Positions 15,962 through 24,821 of a DNA stretch of 64,000 nt are shown piece by piece. The position numbers and the translations under genes were made by a program. Origin of the DNA: CBDFLD01 sp965249005. GTDB taxonomy: Bacteria; Acidobacteriota; UBA6911. Under the pieces are notes generated by a model. That model ran no database searches and had not been told where the DNA came from. It saw only the letters and a program-made list of their open reading frames with translations. The first letter of the stretch is position 1. Every line of letters begins with the position of its first letter. The stretch spans positions 558,001 to 622,000 of the forward strand of contig CBDFLD010000023.1 in NCBI GenBank assembly GCA_965249005.1, in the 5' to 3' direction.

Positions 15962-17005
15962 ATGATAATAAGCAAAACACCTTTTCGTATTTCGTTCTTT
16001 GGAGGGGGGACCGACTACCCGGCCTGGTACACCGAGAATGGCGGTACCGTCATCAGTGCGACCATCGACAAGTACTGTTACGTAAACTGTCGTTATCTCC
16101 CGCCCTTCTTCGAGTACAACTACCGGATCCGATACACCTCCCAGGAAGGTGCCCACAGCCTGGAAGAAATCGAGCACCCTTCGGTTCGGGAGTGCATTCG
16201 CTTTATGGGCATTCCCGACGGACTCGAGGTTCAGCACAACGCGGACCTGCCCGCGCAATCGGGTCTCGGGTCCAGTTCGTCTTTTACGGTTGGCATGCTC
16301 CACTGCCTCCACGGGCTTCTCGGCAAGATCGTGGAGAAAAAGGACCTCGCCTGCGACGCGATCACCGTGGAGCAAACATTGATTGAAGAGAATGTAGGGT
16401 CTCAGGATCAAGTAGCAGCCGCCTACGGCGGCTTCAACCGGATCGACTTCGGACCCGGGAGCGCCCTGTCGGTGGAACGCCTCTTGCTGGATCTCGACTA
16501 CATCGAGCATCTCGAAGGTCGTCTGTTGCTGTTCTTCACCGGATTCCAGCGAACAGCCTCTCAAATAGCCGAGCATCAAATTCGAAACACACCGGCCAAA
16601 CGGCGCGAGCTTCGTGCCATGATGGAGCTTGTCAAAGAAGCCTTGAGTGTATTCAAGAAAGGCCCCCGACACCTCGACGAGATTGGCCGTTTGCTAAATG
16701 AACAGTGGGAAATAAAGAAGCAGATGAGCCATCTGATCAGCAACCCTGCACTGGACGACATCTATGACTCGGCTCGCAGTGCAGGGGCCACAGGCGGCAA
16801 GCTGCTCGGTGCCGGAGGAGGCGGTTTCTTTCTCTTTTTTGCTCCCCCGGAACGACACGCCCAAATCCGACTGCGCCTATCCGAGCTGGTGTACGTCCCC
16901 GTCAAGTTCGAGGGTCTCGGAAGCCAGATCATCTACTACACACCTTCAAAGCCGCTGGCCCGCGCCTCTGAATTCGACCCTTCCGTACAGTTCGCCTCCG
17001 CCTAG
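15962..17005 (+). CDS. hddA: GHMP kinase, D-glycero-D-manno-heptose 7-phosphate kinase type
   Basis: This 347-residue GHMP kinase has ISKTPFRISFFGGGTDYPAW at the N-terminus, the ATP loop PAQSGLGSSSSFTVGML, and motif 3 GGKLLGAGGGGFFLFF. The opening and the FGGGTDYP motif are those of HddA-type kinases, which make heptose 1,7-bisphosphate on the way to GDP-D-glycero-alpha-D-manno-heptose. The length matches HddA. ATG 15962 is chosen over an upstream frame (15878) because the upstream residues are encoded by palindromes. A nucleotidyltransferase follows directly, as in hddA-hddC operons. No gmhA or gmhB is in the window. The specificity for heptose is a family-level assignment. Confidence 0.75.
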   Translation: MIISKTPFRISFFGGGTDYPAWYTENGGTVISATIDKYCYVNCRYLPPFFEYNYRIRYTSQEGAHSLEEIEHPSVRECIRFMGIPDGLEVQHNADLPAQSGLGSSSSFTVGMLHCLHGLLGKIVEKKDLACDAITVEQTLIEENVGSQDQVAAAYGGFNRIDFGPGSALSVERLLLDLDYIEHLEGRLLLFFTGFQRTASQIAEHQIRNTPAKRRELRAMMELVKEALSVFKKGPRHLDEIGRLLNEQWEIKKQMSHLISNPALDDIYDSARSAGATGGKLLGAGGGGFFLFFAPPERHAQIRLRLSELVYVPVKFEGLGSQIIYYTPSKPLARASEFDPSVQFASA

Positions 17006-17831
17006 CGCTCCCGTCACTAGTCCGCTAGGGACAATCCCGGTCCTCATCCTGGCCGGCGGCAAGGGCACCCGTCTTGCCGGCGTCGTGGGTTCCGTGCCGA
17101 AAGCCCTTGCCCCCGTTCGCGGCCGTCCTTTCTCGGAGATTCTGATCGAACGGTTCATTGCGGCGGGCTTTCGCCGCTTTGTCTTCGCCACTGGATACGA
17201 GTCCGGTCAAATACGGGATCACTTTGCCATGGACTCGGCGTCGGTCACCATATCCTTCTCGAACGAGACCCGTCCACTGGGAACCGGTGGTGCCATTTGG
17301 AACGCCCGCCCACACCTTGGCGGCAACGGTTTCGTCGTGTCGAACGGGGATTCGCTTTGTCACGTTGATTACCGCGCCTTGCAGCAATTTCACAAACAGA
17401 AGCAGGCTCTCTGCTCGATGGTGCTCTCCAGAGCCGAAGACCCGAGCGACTACGGAAGCGTTTCCATCGATGGCGAGGGTCGAATAGTCGGATTCGATGA
17501 GAAGCCAGCCACCGGTCTTCCCGCCCGCCCGGCTGACGACGACAAACGGCGGACCGGTCGGATGAACAGCGGGGTCTATTGTCCAGCTGGCGACGACAAA
17601 GGGCGATCCGGTTGGATAAACAGCGGGGTCTATTGGATGGACCCAGGGATATTTGATTACTGGTCCGATGGTCCGGTGTTCTCTATCGAACGAGATTTCT
17701 TTCCCAGAGCCCTGCAGACCGGTCGGCTCTTCGGCTTTCCGACATCCGGGGAGGTGCTCGACATCGGCACGCCAGAGCGCTACTCCCGGATCCAATCGTT
17801 GAATTTTCACCATACGGTATTGAAATCCTGA
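16968..17831 (+). CDS. hddC: sugar-1-phosphate nucleotidyltransferase, HddC-like, with internal duplication
   Basis: The protein has the NTP_transferase opening PVLILAGGKGTRLAG, VPKALAPVRGRPFSEILI, NGDSLCHVDYRAL with the metal-binding Asp, and the C-terminal SGEVLDIGTPERYSRI. This matches HddC, which makes GDP-heptose from heptose 1-phosphate and GTP. The 5' end is odd: no ATG, GTG or TTG lies in frame near the homologous N-terminus, and the nearest candidate is CTG 16968, overlapping the kinase stop. The frame stays open to 16764, deep inside the kinase. Residues near the middle contain a 54-bp tandem duplication (17529-17636) that repeats the conserved INSGVYW segment. Activity is therefore uncertain. 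Confidence 0.65.
   Translation: MNSTLPYSSPPPSAPVTSPLGTIPVLILAGGKGTRLAGVVGSVPKALAPVRGRPFSEILIERFIAAGFRRFVFATGYESGQIRDHFAMDSASVTISFSNETRPLGTGGAIWNARPHLGGNGFVVSNGDSLCHVDYRALQQFHKQKQALCSMVLSRAEDPSDYGSVSIDGEGRIVGFDEKPATGLPARPADDDKRRTGRMNSGVYCPAGDDKGRSGWINSGVYWMDPGIFDYWSDGPVFSIERDFFPRALQTGRLFGFPTSGEVLDIGTPERYSRIQSLNFHHTVLKS
17529..17636. repeat. 54-bp tandem duplication inside the HddC-like gene
   Basis: Two in-frame 18-codon copies (17529-17582 and 17583-17636) encode GRMNSGVYC and GWINSGVYW, each preceded by a DDK-rich loop. They differ at several positions, so the duplication is not very recent or one copy has been modified. In relatives this motif occurs once. Confidence 0.8.
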
Positions 17832-17862
17832 AAACTCGAGGCTCCAAACAAAGAGATTATTT

Positions 17863-17904
17863 CCCCCCCCCCGTTTCAGTTTTTTCTCCCGGCGCCAACC
17901 GGGA
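17863..17904. other. C10 homopolymer and hairpin before the glycosyltransferase array
   Basis: Ten consecutive C (17863-17872) are followed by a T-rich stretch and TCCCGG...CCGGGA (17887-17904, 6-bp stem). The T-run lies 5' of the stem, so it is not a + strand terminator. The tract lies between the nucleotidyltransferase stop (17831) and the glycosyltransferase ATG (17968), where changes in length could alter promoter spacing or leader structure. Confidence 0.4.
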
Positions 17905-17967
17905 ATTGAATTGAGTGTTCTGCTAAAGGGGCGGCGAGCGCTTAGCGGAAAAGCGGATAGCGACAAC

Positions 17968-19482
17968 ATGCAAACACCACGCTTCAGTGTCCTGACGATC
18001 GTCAAAAACCGTAAGGCGACGATCCAGCGGTGCATCGAATCCATCCTGGCCCAGGATTACCCTGATGTCGAGCTCGTGGTACAGGATGGAGCCTCCACCG
18101 ATGGAACCCTGGAGATACTGCGAAGCTACAACGGCCGGCTCGCGCTCCAGTCGGAACCGGACAAGGGAGCCACTCCCGCCTTCTTCAAAGCACTCGAGCG
18201 ATGCACCGGGACCCTTTGGTGCGTTTGCATGTCCGACGAAGCCTTGCCGCCCGGGACGCTAAACTGGGCGGCCGCTCGGCTGCGGGAAAATCCCAAGTTG
18301 GGGGTGGTTTATGGAGACGCCGAGATCATCGACTTCGAAGGAAAGGTCCTCAGCACGTACCGGCCTGCACCGGCCCTCAACTTCGAGAAGTACCTGATCG
18401 GGCAGGTCCGCCCCATCTTCTCGGCCAGCTTCTGGCGGCTGGAGGCGATCCGGTCGTCCGGACTGACCGAGTTCGACGGTGCCGGTGAAGTGGAGCAATG
18501 GTTGCGTGTGGCTGCCCACTATCCTATCCGCTACTTCCCACGGGTGGTCTCGCGTTACGGCTACGCAGAGGAGACCCTCTCGAATACGGATATTCATCAT
18601 CCTGACGCTGACGAGGAACCTCATGAGACCGTGATCAACCAGGTCTTGAAAGATACGGACAAAGGAAGGGAGTGCGCCCACCTTCGCGAGCGAGCTCACA
18701 GCGGCGTTCATCTGTGGCACGCCGTCTGCTTGCTCTGCAATGACCGGCCGCAAGAGGCTCTCCCGGTACTGGCAAAGGGACTGTTGAAATCTCCGTCTCG
18801 TGAACGCCTTCTGGACGTCTGGGACAAGGCCGAGCTCCTTCAGAACGCCGTCCGGCGACACAACCGTGACAAATCCGAGCAGCGAGCCTCTCCCGTTCGA
18901 TTCGCGTACGATCGCATCGCGACCCAGATCGAAGATGGGGAGATCGAGCAGGCCAAGTCCGCCATTCTCTTCCTTCAGGATGAGCTCCATCAAGCACCGC
19001 TGCCGGCTCCGATCATTCCCGCTGATCTTGTTCTTTCCAGGCAGACTCCGGGGGCGGACCCCACCCACCCGACCGATCCGATTGCACTCAACCTCCTTTC
19101 GGAATGGCTTCACGCGCTGCTGACCGGAACATCCTCTTTGACGGAAGGACTCAAATATTACACGGCCCGCCCGCTCTTCATTTATGGCGGTGGAAATCTT
19201 GGGGGCATTGTCTATCAGGACTGCCTCCGCAACGGCATCGATGTTTCGGGAATCATCGACCAAAGGGGAGATTCCATCCGAAGTCAATGGAACGGCACCA
19301 GCGTGTACACTCCGCGACAGGTGTCGTCCGCCCTTACCGGTTCGGCCATGATCCTGCTGGCCCTTTATCGAAACGAGCAGGAACAAGAAGCCGAGCGACT
19401 GCTCCGGCAGCTGGTTCCCGCATCGTGTCCCATCTTATCCTGGAAACTTCTTTCGCTCATCAGTCTTGCAAAGATCGACTAA
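17968..19482 (+). CDS. GT2 glycosyltransferase with C-terminal PglD_N-like Rossmann domain (array 1)
   Basis: This 504-residue protein has a GT2 domain in residues 6-215 (RFSVLTIVKNRKATIQRCIE, VVQDGASTDGTLEIL, VYGDAEIIDFEG). A helical linker follows, and residues 395-500 form a Rossmann-like unit (RPLFIYGGGNLGGIVYQDCL, VSGIIDQRGDSI, SAMILLALYRNEQEQEAERL). The last part resembles the nucleotide-binding N-terminal domain of PglD-type sugar acyltransferases. ATG 17968 is chosen; an upstream TTG at 17911 adds unlikely residues. It heads an array of four related genes that overlap by 17-31 nt. It probably adds one sugar of the repeat unit at the inner membrane. The donor is unknown. Confidence 0.8.
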   Translation: MQTPRFSVLTIVKNRKATIQRCIESILAQDYPDVELVVQDGASTDGTLEILRSYNGRLALQSEPDKGATPAFFKALERCTGTLWCVCMSDEALPPGTLNWAAARLRENPKLGVVYGDAEIIDFEGKVLSTYRPAPALNFEKYLIGQVRPIFSASFWRLEAIRSSGLTEFDGAGEVEQWLRVAAHYPIRYFPRVVSRYGYAEETLSNTDIHHPDADEEPHETVINQVLKDTDKGRECAHLRERAHSGVHLWHAVCLLCNDRPQEALPVLAKGLLKSPSRERLLDVWDKAELLQNAVRRHNRDKSEQRASPVRFAYDRIATQIEDGEIEQAKSAILFLQDELHQAPLPAPIIPADLVLSRQTPGADPTHPTDPIALNLLSEWLHALLTGTSSLTEGLKYYTARPLFIYGGGNLGGIVYQDCLRNGIDVSGIIDQRGDSIRSQWNGTSVYTPRQVSSALTGSAMILLALYRNEQEQEAERLLRQLVPASCPILSWKLLSLISLAKID

Positions 19483-20993
19483 CCAAAATACTCGTCCCCA
19501 GTTCTCGATTCTCTGCTTCGTAAAGAACCGGAACGGGACAATCGCCCGTTGCGTAGAGTCCGTCTTGCGCCAGTCGGTCGAAGATTTCGAGCTCGTCGTC
19601 CAGGATGGGGCATCGACGGATGGCACGCTGGAAACCCTACGCCGCTACTCGGACCATCGGATCAAGCTCATCTCGGAGCCGGATGATGGTCCGGAGCAGG
19701 GCTTTTTTCGGGGTCTGCAAAGATGCCAGGGAAAATACCTGGGGATTTGCCAGTCCGACGAGGAGCTCGCTCCCGGCGCCTTGGCATGGGCTCGAAGGCA
19801 TTTTGATGAGAACCCTCAGCTCGGAGCAATCTATGGAGATGCGGAGCTAACCGACTATTACGGAAACGGACTCGGCCTGTACCGGCCCGAGGGTCCATTC
19901 ACGTTCGAGCGATTCGTCTGCGGCGAGATTCGACCCATTTGGTCGTCATCCTTCTTCCGCCTCGAAGCGGTCCGGCAAAGCGAGGTAAGAGAATCATCGA
20001 TCCCCTCCGACACGGAAATGTTCATGCGGGTGGGAGGTCGCTATGCCGTGGAATACTTCGAGGGAGTTGTTTCGCGGTACGGATTACACCCTTCCGCGTT
20101 CTCCTCGAACGAATCGATGATCATGGGGACAGATCGAGGCTCGCCTCGACGGGATCTCGCGCATCTTTCATGAAACCCGCGAGGGGCGTCCCAGGGCGCA
20201 CCTCGAGCGCCGAGCCAAAGCCAGCTGGCTTCTGTGGTACGCGGAGTGTCTCCTTTGCGTCGAAGCCACGGAAGAGGCCATCGAGCTGCTGAGGAGAAGT
20301 CTCCGCTACGTACAGGACGACGGGCCGGAAACCGTTTTCTTGGCCCGTGCCAGGTTTCTTTCGGCGCACGTCTACGGCGATCGGAGCAGCGACAGAACTC
20401 CCGCTCATCTGCTGAGCCTCACCTGGAAACGGATTTGTCACGAGATTCGGATCGACGAGACCGAGAAAGCAAAGAAGTTGATCCGTTTCCTGCAGGACTC
20501 CCGTCCCCTGAGTCTGGATCCCTGGGTAGAGCTCGATCGTTCGGTTTGCGTCGCGAACGGACTCCCGGCCAGGCGCTACGACTGCTCCAAGTACCCGGAT
20601 CCGCTGAATCTGACGACACTTTGGCTGCGTCGACAACTCTTCGCGCGATCCTGTATCAGCGATCCCTTCCGAGACGCTTTGGTTCGAGACATCTACATCT
20701 ATGGGGGAGGGCAGCTGGGACACAGCCTCTTTCATGATTTCCGAAACGCGGGAATCCCGATCCAGGGAATCATCGACCAAAAGGCGGAAGAAATACAACA
20801 GCCGTGGCACCCGATTCCGGTTTATTCGCCCGATTCTATCACCACGCAGCTGCCGTCCACTGCAGCTTTCGTGCTTGCCCTCTATCAGCCCCAGCAGGAA
20901 ATGGCCGCGCTCCAGCGGCTGGAGGCTCAAGGGGTCGACGCCCGCCAGGTCACTTCCTGGAAAGAGCTCGTCTATGACTCCAGTGAATCTTAG
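19466..20993 (+). pseudogene. GT2 glycosyltransferase with PglD_N-like domain, one frameshift (array 2)
   Basis: From TTG 19466 (overlapping the previous stop by 17 nt) the GT2 domain reads FSILCFVKNRNGTIARCVES, VVQDGASTDGTLETL, IYGDAELTDYYG. The frame runs into a stop at 20173 soon after SSNESMIMG. Moving one base within GGGG 20125-20128 restores a continuous reading (QIEARLDGISRIFHETREG, then AHLERRAKASWLLWYAECLL) that matches the next paralogue and runs to the stop at 20993, including the C-terminal Rossmann unit (DIYIYGGGQLGHSLF, IQGIIDQKAEEI). So one extra base splits an otherwise complete gene. It may be a true mutation, slippage-controlled expression or a sequence error at a G-run. Confidence 0.75.
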
Positions 20994-22617
20994 TGCTCCG
21001 GTCCATCCGCTCTTTTCGGTTCAGTGTTATGTGCTCAACCGGAGACAGACCATACGTCGCTGTCTCGAATCCGTATTGTCCCAGGATTACCCGAACATCG
21101 AGTTTGTCATCCAGGATGGCGCCTCCACGGACGGGACACTGGAAATACTCCAACAATACCAGGACGATCGGATCAAGCTGATTTCCGAGCCCGACGCCGG
21201 CCCCGAAGAGGCATTCTTCAAAGCGTTGAAGCGCTGCCGGGGCACCTTCTGGTGTACCTGCTTGTCGGATGAAGCGCTAATGCCGGGCGCGCTGAAGCGG
21301 GCAGCCGACGAGTTGCAGGCTCATCCGGAAGTTGGGGCTATTTACGGGGACGCGCAAGTGATCGATTTCGAGGGCAAGCCTTTGAGAACGTACCGGCCGG
21401 CTCCAGATTTCTCATTTGAGAAATTCTTGATCGGCCAGGTCATGCCGCTGTTTTCGTCCGCGTTCTTTCAGTTGGAAGCCGTGCGGGCAAGCTCCCTCAC
21501 CGAGGGTCAGAACGCCGCCGACAGCGAATTGTGGCTAAAAATGTCCGCGCAATATCCAGTCCGCTATGTTCCGGAGACGTTTTCACGTTATGGAGTGGGA
21601 GAGACGACCTTTTCCAGCAACGCGAGCTTGATTCTTCGTCAACTCAAACCCCGGCTCGACGCCATCGACGAGGTGTTGAACGACACGGAAGCCGGGAGGG
21701 CCATCACCCACTTGCGCAAGCGGGCCCACGCAGGAGTACAGCTATGGTACAGCCAGTGCCTCCTCAATCTGGGCGCTTGTCAAGATGGTCTCCAACTCGC
21801 CAGAGAGGCTCTCCTGTCGGACGCGCGTGCAGACACCCTCTATGATTTGTGGGATAAGGCCGCAGGCTTTCAAAGAATCATCCACGCCTTCTCGGGCGAC
21901 GGGTGCTCCTCCAGTACCTCTCCCATGGAATTCCTCTATCACTATATTCAAACCGCCGTGGAAAGGAACGAGGTCCAGCGAGCCGCTTCGATCATGAGCT
22001 TCGTTTCACTCGCCAACAACCAAGATGCCTTTCCCCGCGGCATGTCTCGCCTGTTGCAGGTAATGATGCGCAAGCGGCCTGAACCGTATGCACCCCAAGA
22101 TCAGAGTGCGTGGGTACCGACGAACTTGATGTCTCAATATATTCGGCACTTTCTCCAACAGGAGGCGCCGATCACGCTTCCCTTGAAGAAGGCCGGGGTC
22201 GAGCGCGTGTTCCTCTACGGCGGAGGGGATCTGGGTCGAGTCCTGTACGCCGACTGCCGGAGCAGCGGCTTGACCGTCGCCACTGTCATCGATCAGAGAG
22301 GGGAGGAAATCCAGAACCAGTGGCCCGAGTGTCCGGTTCTTTTGCCCTCTAAGTGGCGTACGGCATACCGGCGGGATGGCGAAAAGCAACGGAACGGTAG
22401 TAGCGCGGACGAAGAAACCACCGGCAGTGACACTTGTCTTGTGCTCGCGTTGTATGAGGAGAATCAGGAAACATCTGCCCTTGAGACGCTACGGCAAGAG
22501 AGTCCGACGCCCCCGTCCTTGTTTCCGGTAACCATTTCCTGGCGAGAGCTTGTACTCTTCACACACCTCTATCCGAGTTATCGAGATTGCTTCTTAGCGT
22601 CGTCACCCCAGCCCTGA
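20974..22617 (+). CDS. GT2 glycosyltransferase with C-terminal PglD_N-like Rossmann domain (array 3)
   Basis: This 547-residue protein starts at ATG 20974, overlapping the previous gene by 20 nt. The GT2 domain is in residues 10-215 (FSVQCYVLNRRQTIRRCLES, VIQDGASTDGTLEIL, IYGDAQVIDFEG). The helical middle part has THLRKRAHAGVQLWYSQCLL, shared with array members 1 and 2. The C-terminal Rossmann unit reads RVFLYGGGDLGRVLYADC and VATVIDQRGEEIQNQW. It is the longest member because of a polar insertion near residue 460 (GEKQRNGSSADEETTGS). The C-terminus overlaps the next gene by 31 nt. Its substrates are unknown. Confidence 0.8.
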   Translation: MTPVNLSAPVHPLFSVQCYVLNRRQTIRRCLESVLSQDYPNIEFVIQDGASTDGTLEILQQYQDDRIKLISEPDAGPEEAFFKALKRCRGTFWCTCLSDEALMPGALKRAADELQAHPEVGAIYGDAQVIDFEGKPLRTYRPAPDFSFEKFLIGQVMPLFSSAFFQLEAVRASSLTEGQNAADSELWLKMSAQYPVRYVPETFSRYGVGETTFSSNASLILRQLKPRLDAIDEVLNDTEAGRAITHLRKRAHAGVQLWYSQCLLNLGACQDGLQLAREALLSDARADTLYDLWDKAAGFQRIIHAFSGDGCSSSTSPMEFLYHYIQTAVERNEVQRAASIMSFVSLANNQDAFPRGMSRLLQVMMRKRPEPYAPQDQSAWVPTNLMSQYIRHFLQQEAPITLPLKKAGVERVFLYGGGDLGRVLYADCRSSGLTVATVIDQRGEEIQNQWPECPVLLPSKWRTAYRRDGEKQRNGSSADEETTGSDTCLVLALYEENQETSALETLRQESPTPPSLFPVTISWRELVLFTHLYPSYRDCFLASSPQP

Positions 22618-23666
22618 ACAGCGTTCGATTCATCCGGGAAACGCTCGACAGCGTCCTGAGCCAGGGTCACGCGCGGATGGAACACATCGTTGTCGATGGA
22701 GGCTCCACTGACGGCACCGTGGAGCTGCTGACCGAATATCGAGATAGATATCCCGAACGGCTTCGTTTTATCTCAGAACCGGATCGTAACAACTGTGACG
22801 CCATGAACAAGGGATGGAGACTGGCGCAAGGAGAAATCCTTTGTTGCATGGGCAGCGACGACATCATGCCGGAGGGAACGGCCGAATACGTGGTTCGCCA
22901 TTTCCTCAGCCATCCCGAAGACTCCGTAGTCTACGGCGAGTGCGACATCATCGATGAAGAGGGACAGTACATCGGTAGGCTTGCAACCCGAGATTTTTCT
23001 GTCGATCGCTCAGTCAACGACTCCACCTGTGTGAGCTTCCCGGCCTGTTTCTATCGCAAACAGGTCGTGGATACGGTCGGACCGGCTTTGATCGAAAGCC
23101 TTGTTTGTGACCACGAGTTTCTGATTCGGGCCGGAAAACAGTATCCCTTCCGTCGTGTCCCGCGAATCCTTTCTCACTTCCGCCTGCACCCTGGGAGCAT
23201 CACGGGAACATCCTGGAACGGCGCTTATGTGGGGGCCATGTACGAAACCAACCGGCTGCACCATGGCCGTCTCACCTCGAGTGTGTGCCGCAGATTTTTT
23301 CGCCGGAAGCTTTCGCGACTACCATGGGTCGGGAAGCTCGCCGGTGGGCTTCGAAACAGTAGTTCCCACGGAGAGCCGTGGGCCGGGAAAAGAGCCATCA
23401 TATTCGGAGCGGCGATGACCGGTCATGCTTGCCTGGCTGAACTGAGAAAATCCAACAAGGAAGTGCTCTTCTTCATCGACAACTCGCCCCCACCCGGCGG
23501 CCGATACTCCGGCCTGCCCGTCTACCGCCCGGAACACCTCCGCGAGCATCCACACCTGGATTTCGACGTCATTCTATTGGCCACGGGCGGGCGGGACAAG
23601 GACATGCGAAACCAACTCCGAGATCTGGGAATTCAGTCTTCCGTCCTTCGTTATCGGGCAGATTGA
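22587..23666 (+). CDS. GT2 glycosyltransferase with C-terminal PglD_N-like domain (array 4)
   Basis: From TTG 22587 the 359-residue protein carries a GT2 domain of the WcaE/colanic-acid type (LSVVTPALNSVRFIRETLDS, HIVVDGGSTDGTVELL, CCMGSDDIMPEGT, VYGECDIIDEEG). It is shorter than the three preceding members because the helical middle part is missing. Residues 260-355 form the Rossmann unit RAIIFGAAMTGHACLAEL, VLFFIDNSPPPGG, DVILLATGGRDKDM. It overlaps the previous gene by 31 nt. ATG codons nearby are internal, and the TTG start is set by the start of strand beta-1. The donor sugar is unknown. Confidence 0.8.
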   Translation: MLLSVVTPALNSVRFIRETLDSVLSQGHARMEHIVVDGGSTDGTVELLTEYRDRYPERLRFISEPDRNNCDAMNKGWRLAQGEILCCMGSDDIMPEGTAEYVVRHFLSHPEDSVVYGECDIIDEEGQYIGRLATRDFSVDRSVNDSTCVSFPACFYRKQVVDTVGPALIESLVCDHEFLIRAGKQYPFRRVPRILSHFRLHPGSITGTSWNGAYVGAMYETNRLHHGRLTSSVCRRFFRRKLSRLPWVGKLAGGLRNSSSHGEPWAGKRAIIFGAAMTGHACLAELRKSNKEVLFFIDNSPPPGGRYSGLPVYRPEHLREHPHLDFDVILLATGGRDKDMRNQLRDLGIQSSVLRYRAD

Positions 23667-23679
23667 TCATAGGGAAACC

Positions 23680-24702
23680 ATGACGAAAGAAACTCCTACC
23701 GCCTTCATCACCGGCATCACCGGCATGGTGGGCTCGCATCTGACGGACTTTCTGCTGGCCCACACCGACTGGGAAATCTTCGGCCTCTGTCGGTGGCGTA
23801 GTCCGCTCGACAACCTGGCGCATTTGATTCCCAGAATCGAAAGGAAGGAGCGCGTACAGCTCCTGTACGGAGATCTCAACGACTTCAGCTCCTTGGCCAC
23901 CGCGATTGCGCGCAGCAAGCCCGACTATGTCTTCCATCTGGCGGCACAAAGCTACCCGCAAACCAGTTTCTCCGCCCCACTGGAAACCTTGGAAACCAAC
24001 ATCTTGGGCACCTGTCGATTGCTCGAGACCATCCGATCTCAACCTGGTTGTGACCCTGTGGTGCACGTTTGCGCATCGTCGGAAGTCTTTGGCAGAGTCC
24101 CGAGCGACAGATTACCGATTCACGAAGAGTGTTCCTTTCATCCCGCATCGCCGTATGCCATCTCCAAGGTCGGGACAGACCTAATCGGCCGCTATTACGG
24201 TGAGGCCTACGGCCTCAAAGCGGTGACTACGCGGATGTTTACGCACACCGGTCCGCGGCGCGGAGATGTCTTCGCAGAGTCGACCTTCGCCAAACAGATC
24301 GCCCTGATCGAAGCCAGGCACGTGGAACCTGTGCTTCGGACCGGCAATCTGGAATCGTTGCGTACCTGGGCCGACGTGCGGGACGCCGTGCGCGCCTATT
24401 ACCTGCTGGTGACCACGAATCCGGTTCCAGGGGAGTATTACAACATTGGAGGGACGTACTCGTGTACCGTCGGCGAGATGCTCAAGGTGCTGCTCTCGTA
24501 CTCCAAGGTGCCGAATATTGAAGTCAAGCAGGATCCGGATCGCCTTCGTCCACTGGACGCGGATCTTCAGGTTCCCGACACCACCAAGTTCATGGCGAAG
24601 ACCGGATGGAAACCCGAGATTCCTTTCAAGCAGACGATGCAGGACTTGCTGAATTACTGGCGCGATCGTATTCGATCCGGCCAGAAGTTCTTGACCCGTT
24701 GA
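23680..24702 (+). CDS. GDP-mannose (or GDP-heptose) 4,6-dehydratase homologue
   Basis: This 340-residue extended SDR is of the GDP-mannose 4,6-dehydratase type: FITGITGMVGSHLTDFLL (NADP motif), LYGDLNDFSSL, FHLAAQSYPQTSF, VCASSEVFG and the complete SPYAISK (YxxxK). It ends ADLQVPDTTKFMAKTGWKPE as GMD enzymes do. Unlike the three SDRs upstream it keeps the catalytic Tyr. It should form a GDP-4-keto-6-deoxy sugar. With HddA/HddC homologues and an RmlC-like epimerase nearby, GDP-manno-heptose is as plausible a substrate as GDP-mannose (compare DmhA/DdahA). An AGGGA lies just before ATG 23680. Confidence 0.85.
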   Translation: MTKETPTAFITGITGMVGSHLTDFLLAHTDWEIFGLCRWRSPLDNLAHLIPRIERKERVQLLYGDLNDFSSLATAIARSKPDYVFHLAAQSYPQTSFSAPLETLETNILGTCRLLETIRSQPGCDPVVHVCASSEVFGRVPSDRLPIHEECSFHPASPYAISKVGTDLIGRYYGEAYGLKAVTTRMFTHTGPRRGDVFAESTFAKQIALIEARHVEPVLRTGNLESLRTWADVRDAVRAYYLLVTTNPVPGEYYNIGGTYSCTVGEMLKVLLSYSKVPNIEVKQDPDRLRPLDADLQVPDTTKFMAKTGWKPEIPFKQTMQDLLNYWRDRIRSGQKFLTR

Positions 24703-24766
24703 ACCTCTGACGGGCCTCCACCGATGGACTCCTAAAGATTACCCTGGGGCGGACGATGAGAGCATC

Positions 24767-24788
24767 AACGGCCTTCGGCTGTTTTTTT
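24767..24788 (+). terminator. intrinsic terminator after the dehydratase gene
   Basis: AACGGCC and GGCTGTT (one G-U pair) flank a TTC loop, and a run of T follows to 24788. It lies 65 nt after the dehydratase stop and 34 nt before the regulator's ATG, and marks the end of the first large transcription unit. Confidence 0.75.
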
Positions 24789-24821
24789 CGAGACCTCGTG
24801 CTGATTGGATGAGTGACCATA

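Noticed and set aside
16764..16967. N-terminal extension of the HddC-like protein
   Set aside because: These codons lie inside the heptose kinase in another frame and encode Ser/Pro-rich residues without similarity to nucleotidyltransferases.
17863..17904. intrinsic terminator after the nucleotidyltransferase
   Set aside because: The T-run lies 5' of the hairpin on the + strand, so it does not have terminator order; on the minus strand it is followed by A, not U.
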